Shown here in pieces: positions 1-8,912 of a stretch of 64,000 bases of DNA (its first letter is position 1; each line of letters begins with the position of its first letter). The notes below the pieces were generated by a model that saw only the letters and a list, made by a program, of their open reading frames with translations, was not told the origin of the DNA and made no database searches. A program made the translations under genes and the position numbers. This stretch comes from Roseomonas gilardii subsp. gilardii (lineage in GTDB: Bacteria > Pseudomonadota > Alphaproteobacteria > Acetobacterales > Acetobacteraceae), in assembly GCF_023078375.1 (NCBI RefSeq), contig NZ_CP095554.1, positions 1,550,001 through 1,614,000 on the forward strand. The letters are read 5' to 3'.

Positions 1-614
1 GGCAAGGGTTCCGGAGATAAGGGTTCCGGAGCCACGGGTTCCGGTGGGGAAATGGCCTCCGCCCGGCTTTCCGTGGTGTCGGGCGGGCTGTCCGGAGAAC
101 CATTCCGGAGGTTCAGCCCTGGCTGTTCCGGAGCCCGGGACGGGACCCTGGATGCTGTCCTGCCACCGGCACGGCGTGGTTTCGCCACGGTTTCCGCCGA
201 AGGAGCGGTGGCCGGAAGGGGCAGGGCGGGGGCATCCTGCCCAGGCGGAGGGGAGGCCCCCACAGCCGGAGCGGCCTCCGCCGGGGAAGGCTCGTCCCGG
301 AGGGCGGCCTCCTGGGATGCGGGGGCTTGGGGCGCCGGCGCCTGGGCCGCCCCGGCTGGCGGGGCATCGGCCGGCCGGGCAGCGGCATGGCCGCCGGAAG
401 GCTCTTCGGAATGCGCGGGCGCCTGCGCGAGCAGGCGGCGCAGCGTGCCGGCGGTCTCGTGGAACCCGTCCCCGCGGCTTACGACGAAGGCCTTTCCATC
501 CAGCCAGAAGATCCGCTGCTGCATGGACAGGCGGTGGATCTGGGATTCGGTCGCCGGCAGGAAACGACAGCCGAGCGATTCCGCGATGGCATACTGCTCG
601 CGCGTCAGTTGCAC
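1..614 (-). CDS. Partial gene of unknown function, Pro/Ala-rich, runs off the left edge
   Basis: An open minus-strand frame runs from about 614 to the window edge without a stop. The N-terminal ~55 residues look like a real fold (VQLTREQYAIAESLGCRFLP, then a segment with RIFWLDGKAFVVSRG). The rest is a Pro/Ala/Glu-rich tail that includes repeated P-E-P units at the left edge. I chose the GTG at 614 because it sits just before the ordered segment; there is no good Shine-Dalgarno sequence, and the frame stays open further upstream, so the start is uncertain. I do not recognise a family. Ordered head plus disordered tail would suit a small DNA- or envelope-associated protein, but nothing here proves that. 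The C-terminus lies outside the window. Confidence 0.5.
   Translation of the reverse strand, partial: MQLTREQYAIAESLGCRFLPATESQIHRLSMQQRIFWLDGKAFVVSRGDGFHETAGTLRRLLAQAPAHSEEPSGGHAAARPADAPPAGAAQAPAPQAPASQEAALRDEPSPAEAAPAVGASPPPGQDAPALPLPATAPSAETVAKPRRAGGRTASRVPSRAPEQPGLNLRNGSPDSPPDTTESRAEAISPPEPVAPEPLSPEPL
6..44. repeat. 15-bp tandem repeat, three units, inside the partial gene
   Basis: The 9-mer GGGTTCCGG occurs at 6-14, 21-29 and 36-44 with an exact 15-bp period. On the minus strand this encodes repeated Pro-Glu-Pro units (PEPVAPEPLSPEPL). The repeat probably continues to the left of the window. Confidence 0.8.
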
Positions 615-1045
615 CGATGAATTCTCATAATATCTGAAGAACCTGTGCGAAGGGCGGACAGGGCAGGACTTGGCGGGGACTTGTCACCTGCTGTCACACG
701 CTGCATTCCGATCTGTCTTCCGTCACGAAGTTCCTGGCCAAACAATGAATGCGAATGCCTTTCCGGCTTCCCGCGCAGGACGGTTCCCGCCTGGATCGCT
801 CCGGCACTTTCGCCGGATGCCCATCCGGATCATGGATCGGGGCGAGTTTTGCCCGCTTCCATCCGCAGAGGCAATCCATGGATGCGAATGCCCATGGGAA
901 GGGAGGGCCGTGGGCCACGGCATTCTGCGCGCAAGCGGCACGGGATGCCAGCGCATTTTCCAGAGCTGGCCGGCGGAGGAAGCGGCCTTCCCGCGCCGGC
1001 CGGTGGAACCCTTCCCGCGGAAGTCAAGGCTTCCGCGGGGCGGCG
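615..1045. other. Intergenic gap with no supported gene
   Basis: About 430 bases between the truncated left-edge gene and the end of the SDR gene. Open frames here on both strands have no recognisable protein signature and no ribosome binding site at a sensible distance. It probably contains the promoter of the left-edge gene, but I cannot pick out a convincing -35/-10 pair. Confidence 0.4.
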
Positions 1046-1798
1046 TCAGACGGTGCGGCCGCCATCCACGGGAAATTCCACGCCCGTGATGAACTCGGCC
1101 TCGTCGGAAGCGAGGTAGAGCGCCGCGTTGGCGATGTCCTCCGCCCGCGACATGCGGCCGAGCGGGATGGTGGAGACGAATTTCGCACGGTTCTCCGGCG
1201 TGTCGGGCACGCCCATGAACTCGCTGAGCAGGCCGGTCGCCCCCATCACAGGGCAGATCGCATTCACGCGGATCTTCCAGGGCGCGAAGTCGAGCGCCAG
1301 CGACTTCGACATCACGTTCACCGCGCCCTTGCCGGCATTGTACCAGGACAGGCCCGGCCGCGGCCGCAGCCCGGCGGTGGAGCCGATGTTCAGGATCACG
1401 CCGCCGCCCGCATCCCGCATCACCGGCACGACCTCGCGCGCGAAGAGGTAGATCGACTTCACATTCACCCGCATGACGCGGTCGAAGGTTTCCTCGTCCA
1501 CATCCAGCACCGGCTGGTTGCGGTGCGTGGTACCGGCATTGTTCACCAGGATGTCGATGCGCCCGCCGAACGCCGCGCGCACCTGCTCCACCGCGCGGTG
1601 CACGGAGGGGCCGTCGCCCACATCCGCCGTGACGGCGATGGCATCGCCGCCGATCTCGCGCGCCACGCGCTCCGCCGCCTCCCCCCGCAGGTCGAGCACG
1701 GCCACCTTCGCGCCTTCCTGCGCGAAGCGCTTCGCGATCCCCTCGCCGAAGCCGCTGCCCGCGCCGGTGACGATCGCAACCTTGTCCTTGAGCCTCAT
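1046..1798 (-). CDS. Short-chain dehydrogenase/reductase (SDR), FabG-like
   Basis: A 250-residue classical SDR, the usual family length. The Rossmann motif TGAGSGFG is at residues 11-18, NNAG at 86-89, and the catalytic set is Ser140, Tyr153 and Lys157 (Y-N-A-G-K). D36 after the second strand suggests a preference for NAD(H), which is an inference. It is the second gene of a minus-strand pair, 31 bases after the aldehyde dehydrogenase, so the two are probably co-transcribed. Together they could oxidise an alcohol or sugar to the acid, with the SDR acting on an alcohol or keto group and the partner on an aldehyde. The substrate cannot be named from sequence. A 3-oxoacyl-ACP reductase role is possible but less likely in this context. 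Confidence 0.9.
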   Translation of the reverse strand: MRLKDKVAIVTGAGSGFGEGIAKRFAQEGAKVAVLDLRGEAAERVAREIGGDAIAVTADVGDGPSVHRAVEQVRAAFGGRIDILVNNAGTTHRNQPVLDVDEETFDRVMRVNVKSIYLFAREVVPVMRDAGGGVILNIGSTAGLRPRPGLSWYNAGKGAVNVMSKSLALDFAPWKIRVNAICPVMGATGLLSEFMGVPDTPENRAKFVSTIPLGRMSRAEDIANAALYLASDEAEFITGVEFPVDGGRTV

Positions 1799-1829
1799 GC
1801 TACCTCCTCCCTCGAATCACGCGCCCCAT

Positions 1830-3266
1830 TCAGGTACCGTGCCGGATCGCGATGGTCTTCATCGTGGCGAAGCCGTACAGCGCGGCGAAACCCTTCTCGC
1901 GCCCATGGCCGGAGCGCTTCATGCCGCCGAAGGGCAGTTCCACGCCGCCGGCGGCGCCGTAGTTGTTAACGAAGACCTGCCCTGTGCGCACGCGCCGCGC
2001 CAGCCGCATCGCCTTGCCAACATCGCGCGTCCAGACGCCGGAGACCAGGCCGAATTCCGTGCCGTTGGCGACGCGCAGCGCCTCCGCCTCGTCACGGATG
2101 CGGATGGCGACGAGGACGGGGCCGAAGATCTCCTCCTGCGCCAGGACATGGTCCGGTGGCACGTCGCCGATCAGCACCGGCCGCACGTAGAAGCCGTCGC
2201 GCGGCAGGTTCGAGCCCAACTCGCCTTGCGCCAGGATCGGCAGCCCGTCACGCTCCGCGATGGCGAGGTAGCGCTCGATCCGCTCCTTCTGCGCCGCGTT
2301 CACCACCGGGCCGAGATCGAGATCCTGCGACGCCGCGCCGACGCGCAACTGGCGGAAGCGCGCGGCGAGGTCGGCGGTGAAGCTGTCGTAGATGGAATCC
2401 TCGATCAGCACGCGCGACCCGGCGGAACAGGTCTGGCCGGCATTCTGGATGATCGCCTTCACCACGGTCGGCGCCGCCTCCGCCAGTTTGGCATCGGCGA
2501 AGACGATCTGCGGCGACTTGCCGCCCAGTTCCAGCGTGACGGGGATGGTGTTCCGCGCTGCCGCCGCCTGGATCAGCGTGCCGACCTCGGGGGAGCCGGT
2601 GAAGCTGATATGGCTGATGCCGGGATGCGCGCTCAGCGCCGCGCCGACCTCCTCGCCCAGCCCGGTGACGACGTTGAACGACCCGGCCGGGAAGCCCGCC
2701 TCATTGGCCAGCCGCGCCAGGGCCAGCGCCGTCAGCGAGGTGTCCTCCGCCGGCTTCAGCACCACCGCATTGCCCATGGCCAGCGCCGCGCCGACCGAGC
2801 GGCCGGTGATCTGCAGCGGATAGTTCCAGGGCACGATATGCGCGGTGACGCCATGCGGCTCCCACATCGTCAGGACGGTGTAGCCCTCCTGGAAGGGGAT
2901 GGTCTCGCCATGCACCTTGTCGGCGGCGCCGCCATAGAACTCGAAATACCGCGCGCAGGCGGCCACGTCCGCCGCCGCCTGGGCCAGCGGCTTGCCGACA
3001 TCCTCGCTCTCCATGCGGGTCAGCGCCTCGGCATCCCGACGCACCAGCTCCGCGAAGCGCAGCAGCAGGCGGCCGCGCGTGACGGCGTCGAGACGGCCCC
3101 AGTCGCCCTCCATCGCCGCCTGCGCCGCGGCCACGGCGGCATCCACATCCGCCGCGGTGCCGCGTGCGATCTGCGCCATCACCTGCCCGTCCGAGGGGTT
3201 GACCACCGGCAGGGCCTTCTCCGAGCCGACCCAGCGGCCCCCGATGAAGTGCTTGTGCGTTTCCAT
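1830..3266 (-). CDS. NAD(P)-dependent aldehyde dehydrogenase
   Basis: A 478-residue ALDH-superfamily enzyme that oxidises an aldehyde to its carboxylic acid. Visible motifs are the oxyanion Asn148 in PWNYP, general base Glu246 in LELGGKSP and the catalytic nucleophile Cys280 in NAGQTCSAGSR. The C-terminal FGGMKRSGHGRE motif is typical of betaine/gamma-aminobutyraldehyde-like ALDHs. The ATG at 3266 has a clear GGAGGA ribosome binding site; an upstream in-frame extension to 3437 has neither family similarity nor an RBS. It is the first gene of the two-gene operon with the SDR. The promoter should lie in the ~300-base gap shared with the divergent response regulator gene. Substrate unknown. Confidence 0.93.
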   Translation of the reverse strand: METHKHFIGGRWVGSEKALPVVNPSDGQVMAQIARGTAADVDAAVAAAQAAMEGDWGRLDAVTRGRLLLRFAELVRRDAEALTRMESEDVGKPLAQAAADVAACARYFEFYGGAADKVHGETIPFQEGYTVLTMWEPHGVTAHIVPWNYPLQITGRSVGAALAMGNAVVLKPAEDTSLTALALARLANEAGFPAGSFNVVTGLGEEVGAALSAHPGISHISFTGSPEVGTLIQAAAARNTIPVTLELGGKSPQIVFADAKLAEAAPTVVKAIIQNAGQTCSAGSRVLIEDSIYDSFTADLAARFRQLRVGAASQDLDLGPVVNAAQKERIERYLAIAERDGLPILAQGELGSNLPRDGFYVRPVLIGDVPPDHVLAQEEIFGPVLVAIRIRDEAEALRVANGTEFGLVSGVWTRDVGKAMRLARRVRTGQVFVNNYGAAGGVELPFGGMKRSGHGREKGFAALYGFATMKTIAIRHGT

Positions 3267-3565
3267 GGACAGTCCTTCCTCCGAGCAGGCAACGCCGCGG
3301 CCCGGACGGAACCCGTGGCGGCCGGCCAGCCCCGAAGGGCGGCGGGCCCGGCATTCCCTCCGTCCGGCCGCTCCCGCGACTCTTGGCCGGCAGAGTGGCA
3401 TCGCCATCGCCCCAGGTCCAACCCGCTCCTGGGGCATGCCGGCCCTGCCGGGAACGAGGTGGTCGGCGCCGCCGGGCCCGGCGCGTTGTCGCCCCGTCCG
3501 ATCTGCGTCACAACGGCAGCCAGGGCCTCCTGGAACGGAGGGGCGGGGCTGGAGATGGTGGCGGC

Positions 3566-4258
3566 ATGCGCATCCTGGTGATCGAGGATGATACGGTCAC
3601 GGCCGACTACCTCGCCAAGGGCCTGGGCGAGGACGGCCATGTCGTGGATGTGGCGCGCAACGGCAAGGACGGGCTGTTCCTGGCGCTCAACGAGCCCTTC
3701 GATGTGATCGTCACCGACCGCATGCTGCCCGGCCCCGATGGCGTGGCCATCGTGCGGGCCCTGCGCGCCTCGGCCATCGCCACGCCCGTCCTGATGCTCA
3801 CCGCGCTGGGGGAGGTGGACCGCAAGGTGGAGGGGCTGGAGGCGGGGGCGGACGACTACCTGGCCAAGCCCTTCGCCTTCGCCGAACTGCGTGCCCGGCT
3901 GCGCGCCCTGGCACGCCGCCCCGTGGCCAGCACCGAATCCACCGGGCTCGCCCTCGGCGATCTCCGCATGGACCTGCTCCGCCGCACCGTGGCGCGCGGC
4001 GGCCGCCCGATCGAGCTGCTGCCGACCGAGTTCCGCCTGCTGGAATACATGCTGCGCCATCCGGGCGAGGTGCTGACCCGCACCATGCTGCTGGAGAAGG
4101 TCTGGGACTTCTCCTTCGACCCCACCACCAATGTGGTGGACGTCCATGTCAGCCGCCTGCGCCGCAAGCTGGAGGCGGGCGGCGAGCCGCCGATGATCCG
4201 CACCGTGCGCGGCGCCGGCTATGCGCTGGAGGCACCGGAGCCCCGGCCCGGAGCCTGA
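3566..4258 (+). CDS. OmpR/PhoB-family response regulator
   Basis: 230 residues: an N-terminal receiver (1-115) with acidic pocket E7-D8-D9, phospho-acceptor Asp51 (VTDRMLPG) and conserved Lys in the YLAKPF motif, then a winged-helix DNA-binding domain (about 130-222, VDVHVSRLRRKLE). The ATG at 3566 starts directly at the receiver. No sensor kinase is adjacent: the next genes are an ABC transporter on the opposite strand. The best candidate partner is the HAMP histidine kinase at 8913 on the same strand, followed by a DegP-type protease. In related genomes a Do protease, regulator and kinase of this kind often sit together, so this looks like a split two-component locus, probably for envelope stress. 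That pairing is inference. Confidence 0.92.
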   Translation: MRILVIEDDTVTADYLAKGLGEDGHVVDVARNGKDGLFLALNEPFDVIVTDRMLPGPDGVAIVRALRASAIATPVLMLTALGEVDRKVEGLEAGADDYLAKPFAFAELRARLRALARRPVASTESTGLALGDLRMDLLRRTVARGGRPIELLPTEFRLLEYMLRHPGEVLTRTMLLEKVWDFSFDPTTNVVDVHVSRLRRKLEAGGEPPMIRTVRGAGYALEAPEPRPGA

Positions 4259-4272
4259 TCCCGGCCCGCCAC

Positions 4273-4288
4273 CCGGGCCTCAGCCCGG
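4273..4288. terminator. Hairpin between convergent genes
   Basis: Perfect 6-4-6 stem-loop (CCGGGC, loop CTCA, GCCCGG) just after the response regulator. The stop codon of the convergent ABC ATPase gene lies in the loop. There is no T-tract, so it is at best a weak or Rho-assisted bidirectional terminator. Confidence 0.4.
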
Positions 4289-5590
4289 ATTGTCGAGGCT
4301 GAAGATTTCCGTCTGCTCGTCATAGGCGAAGAGCTCGGCATAGCGTCCCCAGGACACGGCGGCCCGCAGCGTCCGGCCGGCCTGGTCCTCCCGCATGTGG
4401 TCCTCCAGCTCGTTGCGGAAGCGCGCGGCGGGGGCGGTGTGGCTCGGCCGTTCGTCCAGCACGCGCCGGATCAGCCCGACCAGCGGCACATGGGCGAGGA
4501 GCTGGTCGGCGAAGAGCCTCTTGCGGGCATCCGTGTCGAGATGGGCGAAGCGCCAGCCCGCCTCGGTCAGCGTCAGGTCGCCGTCATCGAGCTGCGCGAA
4601 GCGGAGCAGTTGCAGCGCCTCGGCCATGTGGAACAGCTGGTTTGCCTCCATCTGCAGGGCCGCGGCCAGGACCGGCAGGTCCGCCCGGCCCTGGTAGCGC
4701 GGCGAGGCCAGGGCCTCGATGAGCCCGGACAGGACATTGGTCGAGACCGGGTTGAGCACCATCCCGATGCCGGTTCCGGAGATACCGTCCGGGCTCGGTG
4801 CCTTGCCTTCCGCCCGCTGCGTCATGACCGCGTAGATATGGTCCACCAGCCGGCGGAACTCGCCGTCGAGCCGGTTGCGCGGATGCGGCAGCTCCACCCG
4901 CAGTTCCCGCGCGACACGGCCGGGATTGGCGGCGAGGATGAGGATGCGGTCGCACATCAGCACCGCCTCCTCGATATTGTGGGTCACGATCAGCACGGAC
5001 CGGATGGGCAGGCGCCCCTCGGTCCACAGGTCGATCATGTCGGTGCGCAGCGTCTCGGCGGTCAGCACGTCGAGCGCGGAGAAGGGCTCGTCCATCAGCA
5101 GCAGGTCGGGATGCACCACCAGCGCCCGGGCGAAGCCGACACGCTGGCGCATGCCGCCGGAAAGCTCGCGCGGATAGGCGTTCTCGAAGCCGTCGAGGCC
5201 GATCAGGTCGATGGCCTCCAGGGCGCGCCTGCGCCGTTCGGCGCGGCTCACGCCCTTCGCCTCCAGCCCCAGCTCCACATTCTGCTGCACGGTCAGCCAG
5301 GGAAACAGCGCGAAGGACTGGAACACCATCGCCACCCCTTCGGGCGGGCCGTCGATGGCGCGGTCCCGGAACAGCGCCTGGCCGGAGGAAGGCGGGATGA
5401 GGCCCGCGATGATGCGCAGCAGCGTGGACTTGCCCGAGCCGGAGCGGCCCAGCAGCCCCACGATCTCCCCTTCCCGGATGGTGAGATCGACATTCTCCAG
5501 CACCACCATGTCCTTCCCACTCCCCTGCGGGAAGCTGCGGCAGACCTGATGGAGGCCGATCAGCGGCGCGATGGTCACGGCGTCGGGCAT
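4280..5590 (-). CDS. NitT/TauT-type ABC transporter ATP-binding protein with C-terminal AAA-associated domain
   Basis: 436 residues. The nucleotide-binding domain shows Walker A GRSGSGKST (48-56), signature LSGGMRQR (143-150), Walker B LLLMDEP (163-169) and a switch-region His in TVTHN-like context. It is closest in type to nitrate/sulfonate/bicarbonate (NitT/TauT) ATPases. The last ~135 residues form the extra AAA-associated domain seen in a subset of these proteins. The ATG at 5590 follows an AAGGA ribosome binding site and lies 32 bases after the fused permease gene, so both belong to one operon. No substrate-binding protein gene is adjacent, so the transported anion cannot be named. Confidence 0.9.
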   Translation of the reverse strand: MPDAVTIAPLIGLHQVCRSFPQGSGKDMVVLENVDLTIREGEIVGLLGRSGSGKSTLLRIIAGLIPPSSGQALFRDRAIDGPPEGVAMVFQSFALFPWLTVQQNVELGLEAKGVSRAERRRRALEAIDLIGLDGFENAYPRELSGGMRQRVGFARALVVHPDLLLMDEPFSALDVLTAETLRTDMIDLWTEGRLPIRSVLIVTHNIEEAVLMCDRILILAANPGRVARELRVELPHPRNRLDGEFRRLVDHIYAVMTQRAEGKAPSPDGISGTGIGMVLNPVSTNVLSGLIEALASPRYQGRADLPVLAAALQMEANQLFHMAEALQLLRFAQLDDGDLTLTEAGWRFAHLDTDARKRLFADQLLAHVPLVGLIRRVLDERPSHTAPAARFRNELEDHMREDQAGRTLRAAVSWGRYAELFAYDEQTEIFSLDNPG

Positions 5591-5622
5591 GATGACGGTT
5601 CCTTGCAGGACAGTGTCCGGGG

Positions 5623-7356
5623 TCAGCCCAGGCGCAGCCGGCGCTCGCCGAAGGCATAGAGCGGCCGCCAGAAGGCGCGGTTGAACAGGGTGACGAAGAC
5701 GCACATCACGACGATGCCGAGGGTGACGCGGTGGAAATCCCCCGCCGCCGTCGCGTTCGCGATATAGGAGCCGAGGCCGGGGGTGGAGATCTGCGTGTCG
5801 CCCCAGCTCGCGACCTCGGCGACGATGCTGGCGTTCCAGGAACCGCCCGAGGCGGTGATCGCGCCGGTCACGTAATAGGGGAAGATCCCCGGCAGGATCA
5901 CCTTCGTCCACCAGCGCCAGCCGGAGATGTGGAAGCTGCGCGCCGCGTCCCGGAGGTCGCCCGGGAAGGCCGAGGCCCCGGCGATCACGTTGAACAGGAT
6001 GTACCACTGCGTGCCGAGGATCATCAGCGGACTCAGCCAGATATCCGCGTCCAGCCCGAAGCGCACGATCGCCACCACGAAGACCGGGAAGGCGAGGTTG
6101 GCGGGAAAGGCCGCCAGGAACTGCGCCAGCGGCTGCACACGCTCGGCGATCGCCGGGCGTAGTCCGACCCAGACCCCCACCGGCACCCAGATGAGCGTGG
6201 CGATGACCAGCAGCACCGAGACCCGCAGCAGGGTGATGCCGCCATAGGCGAAGGCCGTCGCCACGTCGGGCCAGCCGATGCCGGTCCGCAGGTAGGCGAT
6301 GCCGGCCCAGGCGCCGCAGCCGGCGGCGAGGGCGATCAGCGCGAGCCAGGCCCTGTCGAGGAGGCGCGATGCCCGGGCCCCGGCCGCCTCCGTGGCGGGT
6401 TTCGGCAGGGCCGGAAGGCGCAGGTTCCAGACCAGCCGGGCGAGCCAGCGCAGCGGCGCGGTCAGCAGGCGGAAGACCCGCGCGCGCCGCAGGATATCGA
6501 GCATCCAGGAGGAGGGTGCGGGGCCGGAGGCGCTGGTCTCGAAGCGGAACTTGTCCGCCCAGGCCACCAGCGGGCGGAACAGGAGCTGGTCGTAGAGCGC
6601 GATCACCGCCAGCATGGCGGCCATGGCGTAGAGCACCGCCGTCAGGTCCTGCTCCTTGATCGCGAGCGCGACATAGGAGCCCAGGCCGGGCAGGGTGACG
6701 GTGGTGTCGCCCACGGTGATGGCCTCGGAGGCGACGACGAAGAACCACCCGCCGGACATGGACATCATCGTGTTCCAGACCAGCCCGGGCATCGCGAAAG
6801 GCACGTCCAGCCGCCAGAAGCGCTGCCAGCCGCTGAGGTGGAAGCTGCGCGCCGCCTCCTCCAGGTCCTTCGGCTCGTTCCGCATCGACTGGTACAGGCT
6901 GAAGGTCATGTTCCAGGCCTGGCTGGTGAAGATGGCGAAGACCGAGGCCAGTTCCGCGCCCAGGACCCGGCCCGGGAAGAGGTTCATGAAGAAGGTGACC
7001 GTGAAGGTCAGGAAGCCGAGGATCGGCACCGATTGCAGGATGTCGAGGACCGGGATCATCACCATCTCGGCCCGCCGGCTGCGTGCGGCGAGCGCGGCAT
7101 AGAGGAAGGTGAAGACCAGCGAGCAGACGATCGCCGCCAGCATGCGCAGCATGGTCCGCAGCGCGTAGCCGGGCAGGTTAACCGGATCGAGCGAGAGCGG
7201 CGGCGCATCCAGCGTCTCGAGCGGCGCCGTCGTGACCTCGGCGCCATAGGCCAGCAGCACGATCGCCCCCGTGACCAGCAGAAGGGCGAGCAGATCCCAG
7301 AGGGTGGGAAGGATGGAGCGGCGGACGGGAAGATGAAAAATGACAGGAACGGTCAT
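5623..7356 (-). CDS. Fused double ABC transporter permease, NitT/TauT type
   Basis: 577 residues containing two complete binding-protein-dependent permease domains in tandem. Each carries an EAA-type loop that contacts the ATPase (EEAARSFHLSGWQRFW in the first half, DAARSFHISGWRWWTK in the second), with a hydrophilic linker between the halves. It acts in the inner membrane with the ATPase encoded downstream. The ATG at 7356 begins a short cytoplasmic tail before the first membrane segment. Fusion of both permease halves is known in this transporter group, usually alongside the ATPase with the extra C-terminal domain seen here. No periplasmic binding protein gene is linked, either because it lies elsewhere or because the system works without a dedicated one. 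Confidence 0.9.
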   Translation of the reverse strand: MTVPVIFHLPVRRSILPTLWDLLALLLVTGAIVLLAYGAEVTTAPLETLDAPPLSLDPVNLPGYALRTMLRMLAAIVCSLVFTFLYAALAARSRRAEMVMIPVLDILQSVPILGFLTFTVTFFMNLFPGRVLGAELASVFAIFTSQAWNMTFSLYQSMRNEPKDLEEAARSFHLSGWQRFWRLDVPFAMPGLVWNTMMSMSGGWFFVVASEAITVGDTTVTLPGLGSYVALAIKEQDLTAVLYAMAAMLAVIALYDQLLFRPLVAWADKFRFETSASGPAPSSWMLDILRRARVFRLLTAPLRWLARLVWNLRLPALPKPATEAAGARASRLLDRAWLALIALAAGCGAWAGIAYLRTGIGWPDVATAFAYGGITLLRVSVLLVIATLIWVPVGVWVGLRPAIAERVQPLAQFLAAFPANLAFPVFVVAIVRFGLDADIWLSPLMILGTQWYILFNVIAGASAFPGDLRDAARSFHISGWRWWTKVILPGIFPYYVTGAITASGGSWNASIVAEVASWGDTQISTPGLGSYIANATAAGDFHRVTLGIVVMCVFVTLFNRAFWRPLYAFGERRLRLG

Positions 7357-7522
7357 CGTGACCTCGGATCATCCTCCGAGGGGTATCACGGAAATTGACG
7401 GCGGAAGTTGCCGTGCGCAATTCCTGATGCGGTTTCATCATCCCACAAAGAAACCGTAACGCCATGCCCCGCCGGCGGGCCGGGGCCGGGGGATCGGCGC
7501 ACCGCGCCGATCCTTTCCGGTC

Positions 7523-8647
7523 TCAGGGCATGGCGACGCCGAGCTTCTCCGCCCAGGGCCGCAGCGAGTCGAGGATGCCCGGCCGCAGGGCCACCCCGTC
7601 GCGTTCTGCGGCCTCCCGCCGCCGCAGCCCGGCCTCCCCGGGCAGGCGCACCGCGCCGAAGCCGGGGCGCGGCGGGCTGGCGCGGCAATTGCCGGTGATG
7701 GCGTCGGTCTGCCGGGTGAAGGCCTCCAGCCCGGCGAAGGCCGCGGGGTCGAAGACCTGGAGGAAGACGGCATTCGCCATGCCCGGCGCCCCGTCGGCCC
7801 GGCCATGGCCGGACAGGCCCTGGCTCAGCGCCTCGGCGGTCAGGGCCCAGCCATAGCCCTTCTGCCCATGGTCCTGCCCGCCCGCCGGCAGCACGGTGCC
7901 GCCGCGCTGGATCACGGTGGGGTCCTCGGTCGGCTGCCCCTCCGCATCCATCAGCCAGGGCCGCTCGTAGCGCCGCCCTTCGCGCACCAGGCGCAGCGCC
8001 ATGTTGTTGGTGGTGATCGAGGCGCTGACATCGATCATCACCGGGTCGCCGCCGGTCGGGAAGCCGAAGGCGAAGGGGGCGGGGGAGAGCACGCCCTTCA
8101 CCCCGCCGAAAGGCGCCACCGAGGCCGCGCCGGGCGCCGAGGAATGGATCGAGAGCACCAGCCCCCGTTCCGCCGCGCGCCGCAGATAGGCGGCGAGGCA
8201 GCCCGTGTGGTGGCAGTCCCCGATGGCGATGGCCGCGGTGCCGAACCGCGCCGCCCGCTCATAGGCGGCCTCCAGGGCCTTCAGCACCAGCCAGGCCCCG
8301 GGCAGGCGCCGGCCGTGCCAGGCCATCACCGCGCCCCGGTCGGAGATGATCTCGGGCTCGCCGCGCAGGACCATGTTCCCCGCCTCGATCTCGCCCAGGT
8401 AGCGCGCGGCCAGTTCCAGGCCATGCGTGTCGTGGCCGAGCATGTCGGCCTCCACCAGGATATCGGCGACGGCCGCCGCCTTCTCCGTCTCCATCCCCGC
8501 CGCGCCGAAGAGCCGCGTGGCGAAGCCGCGCAGCGCCCCGGGCCGGTGGCGCGGGGCGGGGGCCGCCGCTGGGGTGACCTCTTGGGCCACTCCTGGGGCC
8601 ACCCCTGGGGCCACCCCTGGGGCGGGCGAGGCGGTGCCGGTCTTCAT
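7523..8647 (-). CDS. Malate/L-lactate/ureidoglycolate dehydrogenase family (Ldh_2) oxidoreductase
   Basis: 374 residues of the NAD(P)-dependent Ldh_2 family, unrelated to classical LDH/MDH. Family features are the early ADMLGHDTHGLELAARYLGE segment, the central SIHSSAPGAASVAPFGG region and the C-terminal VRLPGE motif. The ATG at 8647 has an AAAAGGA ribosome binding site. The first ~35 residues are atypical: a low-complexity PGVA-repeat leader encoded by 12-bp tandem repeats precedes the conserved part. Family members reduce or oxidise 2-hydroxy acids such as malate, lactate, ureidoglycolate or sulfolactate; the substrate here is unknown. The gene stands alone between the ABC operon and the kinase gene, inside the block that separates the response regulator from its likely kinase. 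Confidence 0.88.
   Translation of the reverse strand: MKTGTASPAPGVAPGVAPGVAQEVTPAAAPAPRHRPGALRGFATRLFGAAGMETEKAAAVADILVEADMLGHDTHGLELAARYLGEIEAGNMVLRGEPEIISDRGAVMAWHGRRLPGAWLVLKALEAAYERAARFGTAAIAIGDCHHTGCLAAYLRRAAERGLVLSIHSSAPGAASVAPFGGVKGVLSPAPFAFGFPTGGDPVMIDVSASITTNNMALRLVREGRRYERPWLMDAEGQPTEDPTVIQRGGTVLPAGGQDHGQKGYGWALTAEALSQGLSGHGRADGAPGMANAVFLQVFDPAAFAGLEAFTRQTDAITGNCRASPPRPGFGAVRLPGEAGLRRREAAERDGVALRPGILDSLRPWAEKLGVAMP
8583..8624. repeat. 12-bp tandem repeat in the 5' end of the Ldh_2-type gene
   Basis: TGGGGCCACCCC is repeated with a 12-bp period (8594-8605, 8606-8617 and a partial third copy, plus a diverged copy before). It encodes repeated Pro-Gly-Val-Ala in the N-terminal leader. 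Such repeats can change copy number without disturbing the reading frame. Confidence 0.85.
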
Positions 8648-8912
8648 GCGCTGGCGATCCTTTTCCTGTCTGTCGTCCGGTGGCCCTGTCGGCAAGGCCG
8701 TGCGGACAGCCTGCCACGGCCCGCGCCGCTCCGGCACCCGGCCAGCCGTCCGGACTCGCCTCGCGGGCCGGTTTCGCCCTACAGCCATCGCCGCCGGTGC
8801 CCACGCCGTGGGAATCGCGGCGCCGGAAGGGCGCGGCCGGCCGCATCCTCCGCTTCCGGGCCCCGCCTCTGGCCCCTTTGGCATCACCCCTGGAGCCCGG
8901 TCCCCACGCCCC

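Noticed and set aside
5591-6748. Minus-strand open frame continuous with the ABC ATPase, which would make an 822-residue fusion
   Set aside because: The upstream part reads the permease gene in a wrong frame and is Arg/Pro/Gly-rich without any domain. The ATPase has its own ATG at 5590 with a ribosome binding site.
8427-8912. N-terminal extension of the histidine kinase
   Set aside because: The frame is open but overlaps the Ldh_2-type gene on the other strand and lacks kinase-like sequence; the ATG at 8913 directly precedes the first membrane helix.
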